From NCBI RefSeq assembly GCF_003315485.1, contig NZ_QNSE01000005.1, positions 1 to 64,000 of the forward strand: a DNA stretch of 64,000 nucleotides, in the 5' to 3' direction. The position numbers were made by a program, and so were the translations under genes. Positions 6,854 to 16,566 of the stretch are shown in pieces. Below the pieces are notes generated by a model, which saw only the letters and a program-made list of their open reading frames with translations, made no database searches and was not told the DNA's origin. The first letter of the stretch is position 1. Each line of letters opens with the position of its first letter. The DNA is from Marinomonas rhizomae. Lineage in GTDB: Bacteria > Pseudomonadota > Gammaproteobacteria > Pseudomonadales > Marinomonadaceae.

Positions 6854-9800
6854 TATTTCCCCAAGTGCAAATCTTGCAGTCTTCTAACTTTCGTTTCACC
6901 TGTTAGGCTAATCGCCATACTCGTTGCTTCAGCACCAGCCAATGTCGTAGTGTAACAAACCTTGCGCTGTAATGCTGTGCGACGGATGACCGAAGAGTCA
7001 GCAATTGCCTGAGTACCGGAAGTCGTGTTGATAATATAGTCAATTTCACCATTTTTCAGCATATCGACAATATGTGGACGACCTTCGTTCACCTTGTTAA
7101 CTTTCTTAACGGACACACCGTGCTCAGTTAAGTATTTGGCAGTACCTTCAGTACCCACAATATCAAAACCGATTTCAGAAAGTCGACGCGCTACATCAAC
7201 CGCGCCTTCCTTGTCCATGTCACGAACACTGATAAAAGCTCGGCCCGAGGTCGGCAATACAGTACCACCACCAAGAACCGCTTTGCCAAAGGCTTCAGCG
7301 AATGTATCGCCAACACCCATGACTTCACCAGTCGATTTCATTTCAGGGCCAAGAATCGGGTCAACACCTTGGAACTTGTTGAATGGAAAGACAGCTTCTT
7401 TCACACTGTAGTAAGAAGGAATGATTTCGCTAGTGAAACCAAGCTCTTCCAATGTCTTACCAGACATAACCAATGCAGCGACTTGTGCCAAAGAGCGGCC
7501 AATGCACTTAGAAACAAACGGTACCGTACGTGAGGCGCGAGGGTTAACCTCGATCACGTAGATTTCACCATCTTGCACCGCAAGCTGAGTGTTCATCAAA
7601 CCGACAACACCAAGCTCAAGCGCCATGTTTTTAATCATTTCGCGGATATCATCTTGGACATTCGCTGGTAATGAGTAAGGAGGCAAAGAACACGCAGAGT
7701 CACCAGAGTGAACACCCGCTTGTTCGATATGCTGCATGATTCCGCCGATTACAACTTGCTGACCATCACTGATACAGTCAATGTCGATCTCGATCGCTGC
7801 GTTCAAGAAGTGATCCAACAATACTGGGCTGTCGTTAGACACTTTTACCGCAGTCGTCATGTAACGCATCAATTCTTTTTCGTTATAAACGATTTCCATT
7901 GCGCGTCCACCTAGTACATAAGATGGGCGAACAACAAGCGGATAACCGATTTCTGCTGCTTTCATTGCCGCTTGGTCAACGCTACGCACCGTCGCATTAT
8001 GCGGCTGTTTGTAGCCCAAACGCTGAATCATGCTTTGGAAACGCTCACGGTCTTCTGCACGGTCAATCGCTTCTGGCGTAGTACCAATAATAGGCACGCC
8101 TTCGTTCTGCAAAGCGCGGGCAATTTTCAGCGGTGTTTGACCACCAAACTGAACAATAACGCCTTTTGGTTTTTCTTTACGAACGATTTCAAGTACATCT
8201 TCTAGTGTTACTGGTTCGAAGTACAAACGATCTGACGTATCGTAATCGGTAGAAACGGTTTCTGGGTTGCAGTTCACCATGATAGTTTCATAACCGTCTT
8301 CACGAAGACCAAGCGCTGCATGAACACAGCAATAGTCAAACTCGATACCTTGACCGATACGGTTTGGACCACCACCTAAAATGATGATTTTGTCTTTGTC
8401 CGTTGGCGCGGCTTCACATTCTTCTTCGTATGTGGAGTACATGTACGCCGTATCCGTTGCGAATTCCGCAGAACAAGTATCAACCCGCTTGTAAACAGGG
8501 TGTACATCTACCAAGTAACGGCGCTCACGCAATGACTTCTCAGTCACTTGCAACAAGCTTGCTAGACGCGAATCAGAGAAGCCTTTGCGTTTCAAACGAC
8601 GCATTACGTCGTAAGTCATGTCGACTAGGCCTTTGTCGGCCAGACCTGCTTCTTCTTTGATCAAGTCTTCGATCTGTACAAGGAACCAATGATCGACGCC
8701 TGTTACCGCGTAAATTTCATCGATTGTCATACCAGAACGGAAAGCATCACCAATGTACCAAATGCGATCTGCACCTGGGTTTTGTAATTCGTAAGCGAGC
8801 TTTTCTTTACTGTTTTCTTCAGCAAAATCCAATTGTGGATTGAAACCGTCAGATCCCACTTCCAACCCGCGCAGCGCTTTTTGCAAAGACTCTTGGAAAG
8901 TACGGCCAATCGCCATCACTTCACCAACGGACTTCATTTGCGTCGTTAGACGGTCATTGGCAGTCGGGAATTTTTCAAAAGTGAAACGTGGAATCTTAGT
9001 TACAACGTAGTCGATTGCAGGCTCGAAGCTCGCTGGAGTTTGACCGCCAGTGATGTCGTTTTGCAATTCGTCTAGAGTGTAACCGATGGCCAACTTCGCC
9101 GCGATTTTCGCAATTGGGAAACCGGTCGCTTTAGAAGCAAGAGCGGAAGAACGAGACACACGAGGGTTCATCTCGATGACAACCAAACGGCCCGTTTTTG
9201 GATCCATACCAAACTGTACGTTCGAACCGCCTGTTTCAACACCAATCTCACGTAATACCGCCAAAGAGGCGTTACGCATAATTTGGTATTCTTTATCAGT
9301 TAGTGTTTGTGCTGGCGCAACTGTAATGGAATCACCTGTGTGAACACCCATGGCGTCAAAGTTTTCAATCGCACAAACGATGATGCAGTTGTCTTTTTTG
9401 TCACGGACAACTTCCATCTCGTACTCTTTCCAGCCGATCAAGGACTCATCGATCAGCAATTCGTTGGTAGGAGATAGATCCAAACCACGAGTACAAATTT
9501 CTTCAAACTCTTCCATGTTGTATGCGATACCGCCACCGGTGCCGCCCATGGTGAAAGAAGGTCGAATGATACAAGGGAAACCTAACTCAGATTGTACTTG
9601 TAGGGCTTCTTCCATGCTGTGCGCGATACCGGCACGAGGACATTCAAGACCAATGGCTTTCATTGCTTGGTCAAAACGATTACGGTCTTCTGCTTTGTCG
9701 ATGGCGTCGGCCGTCGCACCAATCATTTCAACATTGTATTTTTCTAGTACGCCGTGACGCTCAAGATCCAACGCACAATTCAGTGCTGTTTGACCGCCCA

Positions 9801-10068
9801 TGGTCGGCAATACCGCATCTGGACGTTCTTTCTCAATGATTTTCTCTACAGTTTGCCATTCAATTGGCTCAATGTAAGTCGCATCAGCCATCACTGGATC
9901 TGTCATGATGGTTGCTGGGTTAGAGTTCACCAGAATTACGCGAAAACCTTCTTCACGCAGCGCTTTACACGCTTGCGCGCCAGAATAGTCAAACTCACAA
10001 GCCTGACCGATAACAATAGGGCCTGCACCTAAAATTAAGACGCTTTTTATGTCAGTACGTTTTGGCAT
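6853..10068 (-). CDS. carB: Carbamoyl-phosphate synthase large subunit
   Basis: This 1071-residue protein is of normal CarB length. CarB makes carbamoyl phosphate from bicarbonate, ammonia (delivered by CarA from glutamine) and two ATP, for pyrimidines and arginine. It shows the two homologous ATP-grasp halves, starting [20 protein letters not shown] and [19 protein letters not shown], followed by the C-terminal MGS-like allosteric domain (from about 935), where UMP and ornithine act in E. coli. carA ends 23 bases upstream and greA overlaps downstream. Confidence 0.98.
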   Translation of the reverse strand: MPKRTDIKSVLILGAGPIVIGQACEFDYSGAQACKALREEGFRVILVNSNPATIMTDPVMADATYIEPIEWQTVEKIIEKERPDAVLPTMGGQTALNCALDLERHGVLEKYNVEMIGATADAIDKAEDRNRFDQAMKAIGLECPRAGIAHSMEEALQVQSELGFPCIIRPSFTMGGTGGGIAYNMEEFEEICTRGLDLSPTNELLIDESLIGWKEYEMEVVRDKKDNCIIVCAIENFDAMGVHTGDSITVAPAQTLTDKEYQIMRNASLAVLREIGVETGGSNVQFGMDPKTGRLVVIEMNPRVSRSSALASKATGFPIAKIAAKLAIGYTLDELQNDITGGQTPASFEPAIDYVVTKIPRFTFEKFPTANDRLTTQMKSVGEVMAIGRTFQESLQKALRGLEVGSDGFNPQLDFAEENSKEKLAYELQNPGADRIWYIGDAFRSGMTIDEIYAVTGVDHWFLVQIEDLIKEEAGLADKGLVDMTYDVMRRLKRKGFSDSRLASLLQVTEKSLRERRYLVDVHPVYKRVDTCSAEFATDTAYMYSTYEEECEAAPTDKDKIIILGGGPNRIGQGIEFDYCCVHAALGLREDGYETIMVNCNPETVSTDYDTSDRLYFEPVTLEDVLEIVRKEKPKGVIVQFGGQTPLKIARALQNEGVPIIGTTPEAIDRAEDRERFQSMIQRLGYKQPHNATVRSVDQAAMKAAEIGYPLVVRPSYVLGGRAMEIVYNEKELMRYMTTAVKVSNDSPVLLDHFLNAAIEIDIDCISDGQQVVIGGIMQHIEQAGVHSGDSACSLPPYSLPANVQDDIREMIKNMALELGVVGLMNTQLAVQDGEIYVIEVNPRASRTVPFVSKCIGRSLAQVAALVMSGKTLEELGFTSEIIPSYYSVKEAVFPFNKFQGVDPILGPEMKSTGEVMGVGDTFAEAFGKAVLGGGTVLPTSGRAFISVRDMDKEGAVDVARRLSEIGFDIVGTEGTAKYLTEHGVSVKKVNKVNEGRPHIVDMLKNGEIDYIINTTSGTQAIADSSVIRRTALQRKVCYTTTLAGAEATSMAISLTGETKVRRLQDLHLGK

Positions 10069-10091
10069 AATATTTCGCTCCGCTCCTGCTT

Positions 10092-11222
10092 TTAGGCTTT
10101 AGTGGCTTTGATGTTTTCAATAAACTGATCGAACAAGGGCGCAACATCGTGTGGCCCTGGGCTCGCTTCTGGGTGACCTTGGAAGCTGAACGCGCTCTTA
10201 TCAGTACGGGAAATACCCTGCAAAGAGCCATCGAACAAAGATTTGTGAGTCATCACAAGGTTAGCAGGCAAGGTGTCCTCGTCTACCGCAAAACCGTGGT
10301 TTTGGCTGGTGATCATCACAGTGCCTTTTTCGATAGCTTGTACAGGATGGTTTGCACCATGGTGACCAAACTTCATTTTCTTCGTTTTCGCACCAGAAGC
10401 CAAAGCCAAAAGCTGATGGCCTAAACAGATACCGAATACTGGAATCTCTGTTTCTAAGATCTCTTTAATGGCTTGAATCGCGTAGTCACATGGCTCTGGA
10501 TCACCAGGTCCATTAGAAAGAAATACACCATCTGGATTCATTGCTAAAACGTCACTGGCTGGTGTCTTCGCTGGTACAACCGTGATACGGCAGCCACGTT
10601 CAACCAACATGCGAAGAATATTACGCTTCACACCAAAGTCATAAGCAACCACGTGGAAATCAGAAGATTCTGGCGTGGTATGACCTTTAACAAGGTCCCA
10701 AGTAGACTCAGTCCACTCATAGGCTTTCTCAACAGTGACTTCTTTTGCTAGGTCCATGCCTTTCAAGCCAGGAAACGCTTTCGCAGCAGCAACAGCCGCC
10801 GCCTCATCTAGGTTATCACCCGCCATGATGCAACCAGCCTGAGCGCCTTTTTCACGAAGAATACGTGTCAGCTTACGGGTATCAATATCGGCAATCCCAA
10901 CCACGCCTTTACGTTTCAAATAAGAATCTAGAGACTCTTGTGAACGCCAGCTGCTAGCAACCAAAGGAAGATCACGAATGATCAAACCTTCACACCACAC
11001 TTTATCGGATTCTTCATCTTCAGAGTTAACGCCTGTATTCCCAATGTGGGGATAAGTCAAAGTGACCATTTGTCGAGCATAGGAAGGATCAGTAAGAATT
11101 TCTTGATAACCGGTCATCGAGGTGTTGAATACTACCTCGGCCGTTGAGGAGCCATCCGCTCCGATCGACACCCCTTTAAAAATAGTGCCGTCTTCCAGAG
11201 CCAGAATCGCTGATGTTGCCAA
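10092..11222 (-). CDS. carA: Carbamoyl-phosphate synthase small subunit (glutamine amidotransferase)
   Basis: This subunit hydrolyses glutamine and passes ammonia to CarB. The class I amidotransferase domain shows the nucleophile elbow [13 protein letters not shown] and the end motif [12 protein letters not shown] place the start at TTG 11222, five bases after a strong GGGAGG. This gives 376 residues starting [12 protein letters not shown], like other CarA proteins. An ATG at 11282 in the same frame would add 20 residues encoded by the terminator region of the leader, so it is less likely. Expression is probably set by the attenuator-like leader (11255-11320). Confidence 0.96.
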   Translation of the reverse strand: MATSAILALEDGTIFKGVSIGADGSSTAEVVFNTSMTGYQEILTDPSYARQMVTLTYPHIGNTGVNSEDEESDKVWCEGLIIRDLPLVASSWRSQESLDSYLKRKGVVGIADIDTRKLTRILREKGAQAGCIMAGDNLDEAAAVAAAKAFPGLKGMDLAKEVTVEKAYEWTESTWDLVKGHTTPESSDFHVVAYDFGVKRNILRMLVERGCRITVVPAKTPASDVLAMNPDGVFLSNGPGDPEPCDYAIQAIKEILETEIPVFGICLGHQLLALASGAKTKKMKFGHHGANHPVQAIEKGTVMITSQNHGFAVDEDTLPANLVMTHKSLFDGSLQGISRTDKSAFSFQGHPEASPGPHDVAPLFDQFIENIKATKA

Positions 11223-11254
11223 AGGAACCTCCCATTTAGAGACTATCAGGTTGC

Positions 11255-11291
11255 AAAAAAGCGAGATAAACCGGCGGCTCATCTCGCTTTT
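11255..11291 (-). terminator. Leader terminator (attenuator) upstream of carA
   Basis: On the minus strand, AAAAGCGAGAT (11291-11281) pairs perfectly with ATCTCGCTTTT (11267-11257) around a 13-base loop and is followed by T residues to 11255. It lies inside the transcribed leader, between the promoter and the carA start, so it would stop transcription before carA unless prevented. The leader peptide stop codon lies at the end of its 5' arm. Confidence 0.75.
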
Positions 11292-11320
11292 AAGAAATTG
11301 CGTTTTTGCCGTTTATCCAT
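11279..11320 (-). CDS. Putative carA leader peptide (13 residues, [13 protein letters not shown])
   Basis: A 13-codon frame starts at ATG 11320 and stops at TGA 11281-11279, just where the attenuator stem begins. Three of 13 codons are Arg and three are Lys. Its stop overlaps an ATG (ATGA) that opens into the carA frame. The ATG lies in the arm of a hairpin (11313-11330), and a second, mutually exclusive hairpin is possible (11316-11323 with 11332-11339). I see no strong Shine-Dalgarno. A ribosome here would cover the 5' arm of the terminator. The assignment is an inference from layout. Confidence 0.45.
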   Translation of the reverse strand: MDKRQKRNFLKAR

Positions 11321-11362
11321 TGATGGATAACCAATGGATCTCGCGTTCAAAAAATCTGCCTA

Positions 11363-11391
11363 ATTCTACTCTGATACAGCTTTTGCGTCCA
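11363..11391 (-). promoter_or_regulatory. Candidate carA promoter
   Basis: On the minus strand, -35 TGGACG (11391-11386) and -10 TAGAAT (11368-11363) are 17 bases apart. Transcription would start near 11356, giving a leader of about 135 bases before the TTG start of carA that includes the leader peptide and attenuator. Confidence 0.5.
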
Positions 11392-11484
11392 CCGAATTGC
11401 CGAGAAAACGGTCAAAAATACAGGATTTGAACGCATTTTTTCTTGACTTCTTAGTCAAGAATAAGCAAGACGCTAAATCGTCTA

Positions 11485-12036
11485 TTAGCACAGCAATCCA
11501 TCGGCAACACTTTTGGCTGCATCGTAGCCTTTCAAGTTACCCAAAACCGTCAATGAAAAAACAGTAGCCGCAGCAGGCCCATTACCTGTCAGAACATTAC
11601 CGTCCATCACGACAGGCTCGTTGGCAATATACTCTGCCCCCGTCAACCCGTCTTCAAAACCAGGATAACACGTCGCTTGTTTATCCACGACAAAACCATG
11701 AGTGCCGAATACCACAGCTGGTGACGCACAAATAGCCGCTAGTAAAGCATCTTGAATATCATGTTTTTCCAGCATATCAATCAGTAATTTACAGTCGCGT
11801 AAATGCTCCGCACCCGGCATGCCACCGGCTAATACAACCGCATCAAAAATTTGATCTGCCACATCGGTTAATAAAACATCGGCTTCTAGTTTAATGCCAT
11901 GCGCCATCACAATTTGCTTTGATTCATGAATACTCGCTACCGTAACGTCCACGCCACCGCGTCGCAACACATCGATAATCGTAATGGCTTCAATATCTTC
12001 ATTGCCATTGGCAATAGGAACCAATACCTTGCTCAT
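11485..12036 (-). CDS. DJ-1/YajL/PfpI family protein
   Basis: This 183-residue protein has the DJ-1 fold pattern. The reactive cysteine is Cys103 in AAICASPAVV, the nucleophile elbow. The partner Glu is Glu16 in NGNEDIEAI. Family members in bacteria (YajL, formerly ThiJ) protect proteins and metabolites from oxidative or glyoxal damage, and the exact activity is debated. It lies between rimI and carA on the same strand, but about 90 bases separate it from the candidate carA promoter, so it is probably not part of the car operon. Confidence 0.9.
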   Translation of the reverse strand: MSKVLVPIANGNEDIEAITIIDVLRRGGVDVTVASIHESKQIVMAHGIKLEADVLLTDVADQIFDAVVLAGGMPGAEHLRDCKLLIDMLEKHDIQDALLAAICASPAVVFGTHGFVVDKQATCYPGFEDGLTGAEYIANEPVVMDGNVLTGNGPAAATVFSLTVLGNLKGYDAAKSVADGLLC

Positions 12037-12091
12037 ACTTTACCTCTTTCAAATACATTAATTCATCAAGGTCTTTATCCGATCGATTCGT

Positions 12092-12577
12092 TTAAAGCCT
12101 TTCTATTTTCAGTGTAAACAAACAAGCCGCTTCACGGCCTTGTTCTGCTTGTCCTTTCTTTTCTATTTGATAATAATTTTTGCGGCGACCAACTTGCTCA
12201 AATCCCAAAGATTTGTACAAGGAAATAGCCCCTAGATTCGATTCGCGTACTTCCAGCAACAACTCACTGACATCTTGCTGCGCAACCGCCTCTGACCAAG
12301 CTATCATCAACTGTCTGGCTAGGCCCTGTCTACGGACAGAGGGATCAATCACAATTAATTCTAATTCGGATTGATCAAGCACAACCGATGCAGTCAACCA
12401 ACCAACAATGGATTTTTGCGTCACATCCCCCAATTCAACAACCCAATTTTTTCGCGTCTGTAAAGCGTCAGAAATCAAGTTTTCGCCCCAAGGATGAGGG
12501 TTAGACAAGGCATCCAGTTGAATAATAGCGGTTAAATCTGACAGGCTTGCCAGACGAAAAGAAACAGAAGGAATCAT
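12092..12577 (-). CDS. rimI: Ribosomal protein S18-alanine N-acetyltransferase
   Basis: This 161-residue GNAT acetyltransferase has the acetyl-CoA loop RRQGLARQL and the RimI-type C-terminal pattern LLEVRESNLGAISLYKSLGF followed by RRKNYY. RimI acetylates the N-terminal alanine of S18. It carries about 15 extra residues at the C-terminus, partly polar. The gene follows a HolD-like gene on the same strand, the same order as holD-rimI in enterobacteria. Confidence 0.9.
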   Translation of the reverse strand: MIPSVSFRLASLSDLTAIIQLDALSNPHPWGENLISDALQTRKNWVVELGDVTQKSIVGWLTASVVLDQSELELIVIDPSVRRQGLARQLMIAWSEAVAQQDVSELLLEVRESNLGAISLYKSLGFEQVGRRKNYYQIEKKGQAEQGREAACLFTLKIERL

Positions 12578-12608
12578 AAAATTGCACGCCTCATTAAAGG
12601 CAATAAAA

Positions 12609-13454
12609 TTAACGGAAAAAGCTTGATTGCATCACCTGCCATGCTTCTTTACGCAATTCAGGAATACGATGCAATTCAGACAAACTTACGATGTGCGCAG
12701 TAGGGTATTGTTTTAACAGGCTTTCGGTCGGCAAATCTTCCACCAGCTGAGTAATTTGTGCACCAGCCAACACCAGCCATGGCGTGCTAGGAAAGTCTTT
12801 GAGCAAGCGCCCCACATAACTTTCTAACGCACCGAATAGCCAATCAGTCCGATTCAAAAAATACGGATTTCGTAACTCTCCCGGCCAAGTAAACGCACTG
12901 CCCTGCCACTCATCAATCGGTTGCTTCAACAAGGCTTGCCCCATTTTTAACGCCAAACGCTCAATATCCTCTGCTTGGGAAAATACCTGCGGCACATCAC
13001 TTAGAATCAAAAGCTTATTAGATAAGGCGTATGCGTGAATATTCAGTCGTGTGATTTGAGTATTGAGCATTGGATCTGGCTCAACCACGATATCGACCGC
13101 CAACTCTTCGATTGGCTGTAAATCTTCGACAATAATTTCTGGCCCTGCATTTAACTGCTCACGAAGATGATGAACCAAAGGCTCTTTCTCTTCTGGCGAT
13201 AATTTAGGCATTGGAACCGGCGCAGGCTCGGCAGATTTAAATCCAGCAGCAGACGGATCTTCATAAGAATCCGCAAAGGAAGGTGTTGACGAAGCCGCCA
13301 CATCAATTGGCCAAGGCTGAGGCGGCATAAAAACCGTCCCAGTTACATTATCTGAAGCAGACCCACTTTTATCAATAGACAACCAAGACACCACACCCAT
13401 TTGCGCTAAGCAATGGGTTTGAAAAGCCTGTTGAGGTGGTAATTCGCGGGACAT
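12609..13454 (-). CDS. HolD-like protein (possible DNA polymerase III psi subunit)
   Basis: I choose ATG 13454 because it follows AAGG at good distance. The longer frame from 13487 has no ribosome site. This gives 281 residues. The N-terminus HCLAQMGVVSWLSIDKSG resembles the LQQLGITQWSLRRPG opening of E. coli HolD. The end (RKEAWQVMQSSFF) resembles the ALWQQICTYEHDFF end. The gene sits just before rimI as holD does in E. coli. It is about twice as long as E. coli HolD (137), with a Pro/Ser-rich low-complexity insert around 40-90. The assignment rests on end similarity and gene order. Confidence 0.55.
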   Translation of the reverse strand: MSRELPPQQAFQTHCLAQMGVVSWLSIDKSGSASDNVTGTVFMPPQPWPIDVAASSTPSFADSYEDPSAAGFKSAEPAPVPMPKLSPEEKEPLVHHLREQLNAGPEIIVEDLQPIEELAVDIVVEPDPMLNTQITRLNIHAYALSNKLLILSDVPQVFSQAEDIERLALKMGQALLKQPIDEWQGSAFTWPGELRNPYFLNRTDWLFGALESYVGRLLKDFPSTPWLVLAGAQITQLVEDLPTESLLKQYPTAHIVSLSELHRIPELRKEAWQVMQSSFFR

Positions 13455-13632
13455 AATAACCTTAATCTCAGTCGTAAAAGTGCACATTAGTCGAATTGAA
13501 TATGGGTAAGCAAATATACTCGCTTACGCCAAGAGATGCCACTTGATGGCTTAAAGCTTGCTAGAGATCTTTACACTGTGGCTGTGTATAATCGCAGCCA
13601 ATTTTGCTCACATTCCCAAAAGGTATGAAAAT

Positions 13633-14421
13633 ATGGTGTCTTTGTTATCTCGTTTGATGGTTATCGCTGCTATTTCGATTAGCAGCTTCAGCTTCGCCGA
13701 CAGCTTGCCAGACCTTAAAGGTCGCACTATTTTAGCCGTCACCGAAAATGCCTACACACCACTTAACTTTGTCGACCCAGCAACTGGCGAGGGAATTGGT
13801 TGGGAATACGACGCCATGAACGAAATAGGCAAACGCCTAAACGCCAACATCGAATGGCACCTCAGCAGCTGGGACACCATGATTCAAGCCGTCAAACAAG
13901 GCCAATACGATATTGGCATGGACGGCATTACCATTAATGAAGAACGCGCACAGCAAATAGATTTCACTATTCCTTATATGACGTCTCAGCAATTTATGTT
14001 GGTTCGCGCCGACGAGGATCGCTTTACCGATGCCCAATCTTTTGCGGCAAACCCAGATCTACAGTTTGGTGCACAAGCAGGCACTACTAACTTTTATGTC
14101 GCCGTCTATGACGTGCTTGATGGTGATGAAAATAATCCACGCATCACTTTATTGGAAACGTTTGGCGCGTCAGTCCAAGCCTTAAAATCTAGCGACGTGG
14201 ACAGCGTGTTAATGGACGCGGCATCAGCTCGTGGTTACATCGGTGCCAATCCGGGCGCATTTAAAATCATTGGAGGACCACTAGGTTCTGAAGATTTTGG
14301 ATTCATTTTAGCGCCGGATTCAGACCTTGTTGAACCAATCAATGCCGCAATCGAAAGCATGAAACAAGATGGCACGTTAGAAGAACTGAACAAAAAATGG
14401 TTCTTTGACTATAACCAATAA
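13633..14421 (+). CDS. Amino-acid ABC transporter periplasmic binding protein
   Basis: This is a family 3 solute-binding protein (SBP_bac_3). From ATG 13633, which follows AAAAGG, the product is 262 residues. It has a signal peptide (MVSLLSRLMVIAAISISSFS, cleaved after FA). The mature part has ILAVTENAYTPLNFVDPATG, WEYDAMNEIGKRL, the GQYDIGMDGITINEERAQ hinge motif and DVDSVLMDAASARGYI. It would deliver a polar amino acid to the permease encoded next. The hairpin at 14440-14470 separates the two genes and may keep the binding protein in excess. Its exact substrate is unknown. Confidence 0.92.
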   Translation: MVSLLSRLMVIAAISISSFSFADSLPDLKGRTILAVTENAYTPLNFVDPATGEGIGWEYDAMNEIGKRLNANIEWHLSSWDTMIQAVKQGQYDIGMDGITINEERAQQIDFTIPYMTSQQFMLVRADEDRFTDAQSFAANPDLQFGAQAGTTNFYVAVYDVLDGDENNPRITLLETFGASVQALKSSDVDSVLMDAASARGYIGANPGAFKIIGGPLGSEDFGFILAPDSDLVEPINAAIESMKQDGTLEELNKKWFFDYNQ

Positions 14422-14439
14422 GTAGAAACACCGCACAGT

Positions 14440-14470
14440 AACGGAACGTCTCTTAGAGGCTTTCCGTTTT
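14440..14470 (+). terminator. Partial terminator between binding protein and permease genes
   Basis: The stem AACGGAA / TTCCGTT encloses an inner GTCTC/GAGGC pairing and is followed by TTTTAAATTT. It lies inside the operon, a common device for making more binding protein than permease. Confidence 0.6.
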
Positions 14471-14512
14471 AAATTTAAGACGACCAAGGAATGGTTCTAA
14501 TATGAATTGATT

Positions 14513-15319
14513 ATGCCCTTTAAAAAATCCTTAGAACGCACGCCTTGGTGGCTTGTCACCATCATCATTATCGCTCTAGTTTTGTTATGGAACATGGTTT
14601 CGGAGCAAAGTTACCAACGCATCGCAGGCGCACTAAGCGAAGGATTACTGACGACAATCGGCGTGACATTCGCCGCCTTCATACTGGCAAGTTTACTTGG
14701 GTTACTCATTGCACTAGCAGGATTTTCTCGTCATCGTATCCTGCGTGAATTCGCCCGTTTTTATGTCGAAATCTTCCGTGGCGTCCCCGTTCTGGTTCTC
14801 TTGTTTTATATCGCCTTTGTTGGCGCACCGGAAATGGTAAAACTCTATAACTGGGCATTGCAAATGCCCATTGAAGCAGGCTGGATAGAAAAAGCTCGCA
14901 CACGGGACTTCACCCTACTGTGGCGCGCCATCATCGCCCTAGCCATCAGCTACAGCGCCTTCATTGCCGAAGTCTTCCGCGCAGGCATCCAAGAAGTTGG
15001 TAAAGGCCAAATAGAAGCCGCAAAAGCATTAGGCTTATCCAACTGGCATCGCTTTCGCCTAATCACCCTCCCCCAAGCCATGCGTAAAATCTTACCACCT
15101 CTTGGTAACGACCTCGTCGCCATGATCAAAGACTCCGCACTCGTCTCGGTATTAGGCGTGCAAGACATCACTCAACTCGGCAAAGTATTCAGCTCCTCCA
15201 CCTTCCAATTCTTCGAAACCTACAACGTCGTCGCCTTCATGTACCTCGTACTCACACTCAGCTTATCGCTCATGATACGCGCCTTTGAAGCGCATTTAAG
15301 ACGCAACGATCATCATTGA
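14513..15319 (+). CDS. Amino-acid ABC transporter permease (HisM/GlnP type)
   Basis: The product from ATG 14513 is about 268 residues, and a TTG two codons upstream is the alternative. It has several membrane helices (WLVTIIIIALVLLWNMV near 15-32, LLTTIGVTFAAFILASLLGL, and others) and the permease loop for the ATPase, EVGKGQIEAAKALGLSNW. It pairs with the binding protein upstream. No ATP-binding subunit gene of this family lies next to it, so the ATPase must be encoded elsewhere. Confidence 0.92.
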   Translation: MPFKKSLERTPWWLVTIIIIALVLLWNMVSEQSYQRIAGALSEGLLTTIGVTFAAFILASLLGLLIALAGFSRHRILREFARFYVEIFRGVPVLVLLFYIAFVGAPEMVKLYNWALQMPIEAGWIEKARTRDFTLLWRAIIALAISYSAFIAEVFRAGIQEVGKGQIEAAKALGLSNWHRFRLITLPQAMRKILPPLGNDLVAMIKDSALVSVLGVQDITQLGKVFSSSTFQFFETYNVVAFMYLVLTLSLSLMIRAFEAHLRRNDHH

Positions 15320-15349
15320 CTAGAGATATTACAAAGAATAATAGTTACG

Positions 15350-15409
15350 TCATAATTCAGAACCTAAACAGGCAATCAGTAAAGTAAAAAACGCACATCC
15401 TTTCATCAT
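15350..15409 (-). CDS. Possible 19-residue peptide with lipobox-like sequence
   Basis: A short frame MMKGCAFFTLLIACLGSEL follows AAGGAA five bases before its ATG. The LIAC stretch resembles a lipobox, but the mature part would be only six residues. It lies downstream of the aldo/keto reductase gene on the same strand, after a 15-bp hairpin. It may be chance. Confidence 0.2.
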   Translation of the reverse strand: MMKGCAFFTLLIACLGSEL

Positions 15410-15412
15410 AAT

Positions 15413-15458
15413 GTTTCCTTTCAAAGTACTTTAGAAGGAAGTCACTTTGAAAGGAAAC
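15413..15458. repeat. Perfect 15-bp inverted repeat
   Basis: GTTTCCTTTCAAAGT (15413-15427) is the exact complement of 15444-15458, with a 16-base loop. There is no T-run on either side, so it is not a standard terminator. A second hairpin (CGTCCTAAA / TTTAGGACG, 15470-15493) abuts the stop codon of the aldo/keto reductase gene. The pair may stabilise the mRNA 3' end. Confidence 0.55.
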
Positions 15459-15493
15459 CAGTAGCAAAGCGTCCTAAAACAGGATTTAGGACG

Positions 15494-16483
15494 TTAGGAA
15501 GAATAAATGACGGGGGCCAAGGCTTGCCAAAATGCTTCTGGGATCGGCTCTTCATACCAAACGATATTTTGCTTAACCCGATTTTCATTGGTCATGCCAA
15601 TTAAAACCGATTTAACACAGTCATATCGCAATGCGTATTGAATTGCGGCTGCTTGTAACGAAACATTAAATTGTTTACATATGGATTCTATGGCGATGAC
15701 TTTATCAACAATGTCTTTCGGTGCTTCACCATATAAGTAATGGCCTAAATTTTTAGAGCCTTTGGCTAAAATGCCAGAATTGAATGGCGCAGCGGCTATA
15801 AGAGAGACATTATTATCGCTACATTTATCGGTAAAAGTATGCGTAATATTGTTGTTTAATAAAGTAAAACAGTTGGCCACCATAAAACAATCAAACTGTG
15901 CATAGTTCATGGCTTGATCACATATTTGCCACTCATTTACCCCTAAACCAATATTGCTTACCAAACCTTGCTCGCGTAATTCCATCATAGCTTTAAAGCC
16001 GCCATTAATGGCCTGTTGAAAATACATGGCGTGTTGTTCTTTGTGAGTCAGCTCGCCAATATCATGCATCAACAACATATCAACATGACTCACGCCAAGA
16101 CGCTGAAGGGAGTCTTCGAAAGAACGCATAACACCATCGTAAGTGTAATTATACTCGCGATCAAAAGGGCTAGCGCTGACAAAACCCTCTGCATCTTTTT
16201 GCTCAACAAAATGATCGGGATGCAGCAATCTTCCAACTTTGGTGGAAACGAACACCTGTTGATGAGGTATATCACCTAAAGCTACCCCCAAACGACGCTC
16301 TGAAAGGCCTCCACCATAGTGAGGAGCCGTATCAAAATATTCAATACCTAATTCACTTGCTTTACACGCCGCTGCGCTGAAATCTTCATAAGAAACAGGG
16401 CGATACAAGTTACCCGCGCCAGCACAACCAAACCCTATTTCTGACATTGAGGAACCACTGCGGTTTATTATTCTTGTTTTCAT
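15494..16483 (-). CDS. Aldo/keto reductase, L-fucose (D-threo-aldose) 1-dehydrogenase-like
   Basis: This 329-residue TIM-barrel oxidoreductase has the AKR tetrad elements: Asp and Tyr in YFDTAPHYGGGLSERRLG, Lys in STKVG, His in LLMHDIG. The overall pattern matches the group that oxidises L-fucose or other D-threo-aldoses to the lactone with NAD(P). It is the last gene of a seven-gene minus-strand operon whose other products fit the remaining steps of L-fucose oxidation. Enzymes of this group often also accept L-galactose, which would feed the second half of the locus. Confidence 0.88.
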   Translation of the reverse strand: MKTRIINRSGSSMSEIGFGCAGAGNLYRPVSYEDFSAAACKASELGIEYFDTAPHYGGGLSERRLGVALGDIPHQQVFVSTKVGRLLHPDHFVEQKDAEGFVSASPFDREYNYTYDGVMRSFEDSLQRLGVSHVDMLLMHDIGELTHKEQHAMYFQQAINGGFKAMMELREQGLVSNIGLGVNEWQICDQAMNYAQFDCFMVANCFTLLNNNITHTFTDKCSDNNVSLIAAAPFNSGILAKGSKNLGHYLYGEAPKDIVDKVIAIESICKQFNVSLQAAAIQYALRYDCVKSVLIGMTNENRVKQNIVWYEEPIPEAFWQALAPVIYSS

Positions 16484-16566
16484 TGCCTACTCACTTATTC
16501 ACAACTCCTTGCACCTAAAGAATCGCAAGGAGTTGAGTAACCATATGAATATTGGTGATATTTAGT

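Noticed and set aside
11223..11282. Longer carA start at ATG 11282
   Set aside because: It would translate the attenuator stem; the TTG at 11222 has a strong ribosome site and gives the normal CarA N-terminus.
11440..11465. CTTGACT/AGTCAAG hairpin between the DJ-1 gene and carA as a terminator
   Set aside because: No T-run follows it in either direction; left as an unassigned hairpin.
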